Source: Thermoleophilaceae bacterium
Lineage (GTDB): Bacteria; Actinomycetota; Thermoleophilia; Solirubrobacterales; Thermoleophilaceae
Length of the DNA stretch: 9,727 nt
Assembly (NCBI GenBank): GCA_013695885.1
Contig: JACCZP010000130.1
Location: forward strand, 1 to 9,727
Reading direction: 5' to 3'
Shown: piece by piece, positions 6,671 to 9,727 of the stretch
Layout of the letters: each line of letters opens with the position of its first letter
Position numbering within the stretch: position 1 is the first letter of the stretch
Translations under genes and position numbers: made by a program
Notes under the pieces: generated by a model
Seen by the model: the letters and a program-made list of their open reading frames with translations, nothing else
What the model was told of the DNA's origin: nothing
The model's database searches: none

Positions 6671-8211
6671 CGGCACCCGCTCGTGATCGCCCACGAGTCG
6701 CTGCGGGCGACGGCGCGGTGCCGGCCTGGGGCCTCGACGTCGAGCTCGCCGGCCCGCCCGAGGAGCAGGGCCTCGGCGCGCGCCGTGCGCGGCGCCACGA
6801 GCGCTCCGCGTGCGCTGCGCTCGAGGTCGGCGGAGAACCGGCGCGGGCGCACCTCGGCCCACAGAGCGAGCGAGGGGATGGGCTGGCCGGTGGGCACGTA
6901 CACCGCCGGGCATCCTTGCAGCGTGGCTCCGGCCGCGGGTCGCCGGACCAGGTCGCGCAACTCGCGGTGCACGCGATCCTCGTTCCCCACCCGGGCGCGC
7001 ATGTCCACGAGCCGCCCGAAGTCCGTCGACAGGAGCGCGATCATGACCGCGAGGAAGAGGAATCCTCCGGCTCGCCAGTAACGCCGCAGGGGGTCGCGAG
7101 AGTCGAGAACCTGCCACCCGAAGGCCGCGATGCCCGCGAAGAGGCACGCGAGCGCGGCGGGCAGGAAGAGGAAGCGCTGGAGCACGGGCAGCTGGCTGAC
7201 GCCGAGCGCGAGCACCGACATCCCGGAGAGGACGGTGAGCGCGAGCGGCAGGGCCAGACGCCGGGGCAGCCGGACGACCGCGAGGGCGAGGCCCGCCGCC
7301 CCACCGGCGAGGCCCGAGAACCACAGGATCCCGCCGAGGTGGCGGGCCAGCTCGCCGGGCAGGCTGAACAGGCCGGTGGGGAGGCTGCGGATGACCGCCA
7401 CCTGCTCGGTCTGATGGCGAGTCCAGGAGGGGTCACCGGTCACCAGGTGGTCTGTGAGCGTCCATATGAGCGGCGCCAGCACCACGAGGCACGCGAGACC
7501 GGCCAGCCGCGGCAGGTCCGTTCTCCGGGGAAGCCCCACAAGCGTCCGCCACTCGAAGGGAACGCCGGCGGGCCGGCGGGGCGGCATCCGGCCGACCGCC
7601 AGCCACAGCCAGTAGACGCCGGCGTAGAGCCACGCCTCCGGGCGCAGGAGCCCGGCGAGCGCGAGCAGGAGGAGGATCGCGGCGCCCCGCCGCGGACGAC
7701 GCGCCTCGAGGACCGCCGCCCACACCATCAGAGCCACGGCGACCATGTCGAAGGACGCGCGCGTCACGCTCTCGAGGAACGGCGCCCGGGTGGCGAGCAG
7801 TGCGGCGGCGACGAGGCCGACCCCCCACCCCGCGACCTCCTGTCCGAGCCGGAAGAGGCCCACGCACATCGCGGCGGCGGCGAGCACGGCCAGGAGCCGG
7901 TAGCCGTCCTCGGTCCCCTCCCCCAGCAGACCGGTCAGTGCGGCCGCCGCGATGGCGAGGGGATGTGGTGCGGAGGCCACCGGGGCGTCGTACTGCGGCA
8001 CGCGGCCGGCGAGCAGGTCGCCACCCCACACCAGCGCGTAGAAGCCGTCGTAGTTGGGCAGCCCGCGTGGGAAGACCGCGTAGAAGAGCGCGGTTAGCAG
8101 CAGCGTGGCGCCGACGTCCGCGAGGCCCGTGCGCCGCGGCGGGCAGGACGCGTCGGCGACCTCGCCGCGGTCGCCGGCGAGCACGAGACCCCGGAGCTGG
8201 GTGGCGGACAC
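6667..8211 (-). CDS. Multi-spanning membrane protein, GT-C glycosyltransferase-like
   Basis: A 514-residue protein with roughly ten to eleven hydrophobic segments (first at about 33-49, last at about 382-396) and a soluble C-terminal domain of about 115 residues. After the first helix comes P-N-Y-D-G-F-Y-A-L-V-W-G-G-D-L-L-A-G at 52-69, with an aspartate in the first outer loop, and P-Q-Y-D-A-P and P-H-P-L at 72-85; L-L-R-P-E-A-W-L-Y at 188-196 is another stretch common in GT-C (ArnT/PMT/GT39/GT87-like) enzymes. Such enzymes take sugars from polyprenyl-phosphate carriers and act on the outer face of the membrane, which fits the GT2 enzyme encoded downstream. The exact family and acceptor are not identifiable. 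The GTG at 8211 has only a weak AGG-like signal; GTG at 8184 (residue 10) after CCGGGG is an alternative. Its 3' end overlaps the dehydrogenase start by four bases. Confidence 0.82.
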   Translation of the reverse strand: MSATQLRGLVLAGDRGEVADASCPPRRTGLADVGATLLLTALFYAVFPRGLPNYDGFYALVWGGDLLAGRVPQYDAPVASAPHPLAIAAAALTGLLGEGTEDGYRLLAVLAAAAMCVGLFRLGQEVAGWGVGLVAAALLATRAPFLESVTRASFDMVAVALMVWAAVLEARRPRRGAAILLLLALAGLLRPEAWLYAGVYWLWLAVGRMPPRRPAGVPFEWRTLVGLPRRTDLPRLAGLACLVVLAPLIWTLTDHLVTGDPSWTRHQTEQVAVIRSLPTGLFSLPGELARHLGGILWFSGLAGGAAGLALAVVRLPRRLALPLALTVLSGMSVLALGVSQLPVLQRFLFLPAALACLFAGIAAFGWQVLDSRDPLRRYWRAGGFLFLAVMIALLSTDFGRLVDMRARVGNEDRVHRELRDLVRRPAAGATLQGCPAVYVPTGQPIPSLALWAEVRPRRFSADLERSARGALVAPRTARAEALLLGRAGELDVEAPGRHRAVARSDSWAITSGCR

Positions 8212-8216
8212 GCGCC

Positions 8217-8222
8217 TAGAGT
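8217..8222 (+). promoter_or_regulatory. Possible -10 element (TAGAGT) for the FkbM-type gene
   Basis: TAGAGT fits the TANNNT consensus of housekeeping -10 elements and ends ten bases before the GTG at 8233. No convincing -35 box and no ribosome binding site are seen, so the transcript would be leaderless or nearly so, which is common in actinomycetes. Low certainty. Confidence 0.25.
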
Positions 8223-8232
8223 CTCAGACGCC

Positions 8233-9111
8233 GTGGCCGTCGTCGCCCGCCGTGCCCTCCTCCGGGCCGTCCCCGAGCCGCTCAAGGAGCGGATCCGCCT
8301 GGCCGCGGCCTACGGGCGGCTGACCAGCGATCGGGAGAGCCTGAGGCGCTTCGCAGCGATGCGTCGCGCCGCACCCGCGTCCGATCCCGCTGCCGTCGAG
8401 CCGGTGGCCCTGCGCGCCCGGCCCCTCGGCGGGCGCGAGGTACTGGTCCGGCCGGGCACGAGCGACGCCGACACGCTCTGGGACGCCCTGGTGCGCCGGT
8501 ACCACCTCCCCCCTCCGGAGGCCGTGTCGCCCCGCGGCGACCCTGGGCCGGTGTCGGTGCTCGACCTCGGCGCGAACATCGGGCTGACGGTGGCGCACCT
8601 CGCCGAGACGTTCCCGGGCGCTCGGGTGGTCGGCGTCGAGCTCGATGCCGCGAACGCCGCGCTGGCCCGGCGGAACGTGGCGCCCTGGTCGGAACGGTGC
8701 TCGCTGGTCGAGGGTGCGGTATGGCCCGAGGACGGCGAGCTCGAGTACCACGGGTGGTCGGCCAACACCTCGTCGTTCCGGGTGACCGACGACGAGGACT
8801 CGACCGCCGTCGTCCGCCACGCGCGTGCGGTCTCGCTCTCGTCGCTGGTCGAGGAGCTCGGCGGCGTCGACTACGTGAAGATGGACATCGAGGGCGCCGA
8901 GGCGCGCGTGCTCAAGGAGGCGACGCGATGGGCGGCGAGCGTCGGCGCGATCAAGGTCGAGGTGCACCCGCCGTACACGCCCCGCGAGTGCGCGGCCGAC
9001 CTGACCGCGCTCGGGTTCCGGACCCGCCCGGACCGGTGGCACGGCGCCTCGATGATCGGAGTGCGCCCCGGCTGGAGCCGGCAGCGGTTTGCGAGCCTCG
9101 ACTCAATGTGA
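8233..9111 (+). CDS. FkbM-family methyltransferase
   Basis: A 292-residue SAM-dependent methyltransferase of the FkbM type, a group that O-methylates sugars, polyketides and glycolipids. Motifs: SAM motif I V-L-D-L-G-A-N-I-G-L-T at 109-119, V-E-L-D-A-A-N at 135-141, and the FkbM signature D-Y-V-K-M-D-I-E-G-A-E at 213-223, followed by I-K-V-E-V-H at 240-245. The N-terminal 60 residues are basic and not conserved. No membrane segment is seen. GTG at 8233 is used as start, only 21 bases from the divergent GT-C gene; no ribosome binding site is visible, and the true start may lie further in (the next ATG is residue 43, still before all motifs). The role is probably methylation of a glycan made by the divergent gene group, as inference from adjacency. 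Confidence 0.92.
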   Translation: MAVVARRALLRAVPEPLKERIRLAAAYGRLTSDRESLRRFAAMRRAAPASDPAAVEPVALRARPLGGREVLVRPGTSDADTLWDALVRRYHLPPPEAVSPRGDPGPVSVLDLGANIGLTVAHLAETFPGARVVGVELDAANAALARRNVAPWSERCSLVEGAVWPEDGELEYHGWSANTSSFRVTDDEDSTAVVRHARAVSLSSLVEELGGVDYVKMDIEGAEARVLKEATRWAASVGAIKVEVHPPYTPRECAADLTALGFRTRPDRWHGASMIGVRPGWSRQRFASLDSM

Positions 9112-9178
9112 AATAACGCACGAGCTCGAGGCGCGTTTCTAGACGCACCCGAAGCACCCCGCAATCCGAGGAGGAAAC

Positions 9179-9250
9179 ATGGTCCCAGGCGGAATCATCG
9201 GTCTGGTCGTGCTGGTCATCCTGGTAATCGTCCTGCTGAGGCTGGTCTAG
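9179..9250 (+). CDS. 23-residue single-helix membrane microprotein
   Basis: A short frame, ATG to TAG, of 23 residues: M-V-P-G-G followed by an almost uninterrupted run of Ile, Leu and Val with one arginine at position 21. The start is preceded by AGGAGG (9169-9174) four bases upstream, the strongest ribosome binding site in the window, which is the main argument that it is translated. It would form one membrane helix, with Arg21 favouring a cytoplasmic C-terminus. It lies 67 bases after the FkbM stop and 67 bases before the repeat-protein start, and a strong hairpin follows ten bases after its stop. Function unknown: a small stress or membrane-regulatory peptide, a subunit-like helix, or a type I toxin-like peptide are all possible, with no evidence to choose. 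Not recognised as a named family. Confidence 0.72.
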   Translation: MVPGGIIGLVVLVILVIVLLRLV

Positions 9251-9260
9251 GCGAAGGCAG

Positions 9261-9290
9261 CGCGCCCTCCGGGACGGCCTGGAGGGCGCG
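9261..9290 (+). terminator. Strong GC hairpin, possible terminator or leader structure
   Basis: Bases 9261-9270 (CGCGCCCTCC) pair perfectly with 9281-9290 (GGAGGGCGCG), leaving a ten-base loop. There is no T-run afterwards, so it is either an actinomycete-style terminator without a U tract or a structured leader of the next gene. CCCTCC of its left arm could also pair with GGAGGG at 9304-9309, the ribosome binding site of the repeat-protein gene. Confidence 0.55.
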
Positions 9291-9379
9291 GCTCGCCGCC
9301 GAAGGAGGGAACCGCCCGTGACCCATCCCGGAACGCCGGCCAACCGCTCCGCGGGCCCCCGCGTTGACGGCGGCGAGCC
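9290..9379. repeat. 11-bp perfect inverted repeat spanning the repeat-protein start
   Basis: GGCTCGCCGCC at 9290-9300 is the exact reverse complement of GGCGGCGAGCC at 9369-9379, with 68 bases between. In RNA this would enclose the ribosome binding site (9302-9309) and the GTG start (9318) in a loop closed by an 11-bp GC-rich stem. It could also be an operator, or chance in GC-rich DNA. Confidence 0.4.
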
Positions 9380-9727
9380 GGTAGGCGCCGATCGAGTGGC
9401 GGGGCGAAGGAGGGCCGGCAGCTCGGGCGTGGACCTCTCGTCGGCGACCGTGGGGAGCGCGGGCGTGCTGGGCAGCGCCGGCACGGTCGGCAGCGCCGGG
9501 GTGATCGGGAGCGCCGCCACGGTCGGCAGCGCGGGCGTCGTGGGAAGCGCCGCGACGGTCGGATCGGCGGGGGTGGTGGGCAGCGCGGGCGTGGTGCTGT
9601 CCGCGGTGGTCGTCGGAAGCGCAGGAATCCTCGGAGGCGCCGCCAACGTCCGGTGCCTCGGTTGCGTGGGATGCGTGGGGTGCGTCGACTGCGTGGGCTG
9701 CGTCGGGTGCGTGGGCTGCGTCGGCCT
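9318..9727 (+). CDS. Hexapeptide-repeat protein switching to a Cys-X-X ladder, C-terminus cut off
   Basis: An open frame from GTG 9318, with AAGGAGGG (9302-9309) eight bases upstream, to the window edge: 136 complete codons and no stop. Residues 1-40 are polar and basic (R-V-A-G-R-R-R-A-G at 26-34). From residue 41 every hexad keeps register: first S-A-G/A-V/T-V/I/L-G repeated to residue 112, then from 113 C-L-G-C-V-G, C-V-G-C-V-D and so on, with eight cysteines at every third position (113 to 134). The pattern [LIV]-G-S-A-G-X resembles the left-handed parallel beta-helix hexad, but a glycine-zipper membrane structure is also possible. Serine is kept by both AGC and TCG/TCC codons, which supports selection on this frame; the opposite-strand frame loses its repeat residue there. 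I know similar SAG-rich low-complexity actinomycete proteins of unknown function but cannot name a family. Possible roles: structural surface protein, metal or redox binding. Function unknown. Confidence 0.7.
   Translation, partial: MTHPGTPANRSAGPRVDGGEPVGADRVAGRRRAGSSGVDLSSATVGSAGVLGSAGTVGSAGVIGSAATVGSAGVVGSAATVGSAGVVGSAGVVLSAVVVGSAGILGGAANVRCLGCVGCVGCVDCVGCVGCVGCVG
9438..9653 (+). repeat. 18-bp-period tandem repeat encoding S-A-G-V-V-G hexads
   Basis: Twelve consecutive 18-base units (residues 41-112 of the repeat protein). Units differ mostly at third codon positions (GCC/GCG/GCA, GGC/GGG/GGA, GTC/GTG), with serine codons switching between AGC and TCG or TCC, so the array looks old and maintained at protein level, not a recent DNA expansion. 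Confidence 0.85.
9654..9727 (+). repeat. 9-bp-period tandem repeat encoding C-V-G triplets
   Basis: Eight units of TGC-GTN-GGN type (first unit C-L-G, one unit C-V-D) running to the window edge. The unit is half of the preceding 18-base period and begins exactly in phase with it. The array is more uniform than the upstream one and probably continues beyond the window. Confidence 0.85.

Noticed and set aside
6718..8097. Plus-strand open frame of 459 codons
   Set aside because: Antisense to the GT-C-like gene; highly polar Glu/Arg/Gly/Gln composition typical of a GC-rich shadow frame.
8224..9042. Minus-strand frame of 272 codons
   Set aside because: Antisense to the FkbM gene, whose motifs are clear.
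8951..9646. Minus-strand frame with A-L-P-T-hexad repeats
   Set aside because: It is the mirror of the plus-strand hexad array and runs through the hairpin, microprotein and FkbM gene. At serine codons TCG and TCC its repeat leucine turns to aspartate while the plus frame keeps serine, and it lacks an obvious ribosome binding site within the window.
9654..9727. CRISPR or minisatellite explanation for the tandem repeats
   Set aside because: Units of 9 and 18 bases without unique spacers, in frame with an open reading frame that has a ribosome binding site; these are coding repeats.

Overview
The window reads as a very GC-rich bacterial chromosome with frequent GTG and TTG starts and tightly packed genes. 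Gene content (a CcmE/CcmF cytochrome c maturation pair with a Cys-type CcmE, a CBS protein and a surface-glycan gene group) and the low-complexity SAG-repeat protein at the right edge suggest a deep-branching actinomycete such as Thermoleophilia/Solirubrobacterales. That placement is inference from composition and gene content; no rRNA or other marker is present.

Layout. Nine genes lie on the minus strand from about 8211 down to 1, with gaps of at most 79 bases and several overlaps, so they could be one or a few transcripts. In transcription order they are: a GT-C-like membrane glycosyltransferase, a short-chain dehydrogenase, a class I SAM methyltransferase and a family 2 glycosyltransferase (a glycan/lipid-linked sugar group coupled by ATGA and TTGA overlaps); a small cupin; ccmE and ccmF (haem chaperone and haem lyase core of System I cytochrome c maturation); a four-helix YagU/DUF1440-like membrane protein; and a CBS-domain protein that runs off the left edge. 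The CBS gene starts at TTG and overlaps its upstream neighbour by 14 bases.

On the plus strand an FkbM-type methyltransferase (8233-9111) diverges from the GT-C gene across only 21 bases. It is followed by a 23-residue single-helix microprotein with a strong ribosome binding site, a strong GC hairpin, and the start of an unusual repeat protein (9318 to the right edge). That protein has about eleven hexapeptides of the form S-A-G/A-V/T-V-G and then, without losing the six-residue register, switches to a C-V-G ladder with a cysteine every third residue.

The right-hand 600 bases are the least explained part of the window and hold the best candidates for something undescribed: the microprotein, the structured leader, and the Ser-to-Cys hexad repeat protein. 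The CcmE protein is also notable because it has C-P-S-K-F where the Cys-type family normally has a tyrosine as the last residue of that motif.
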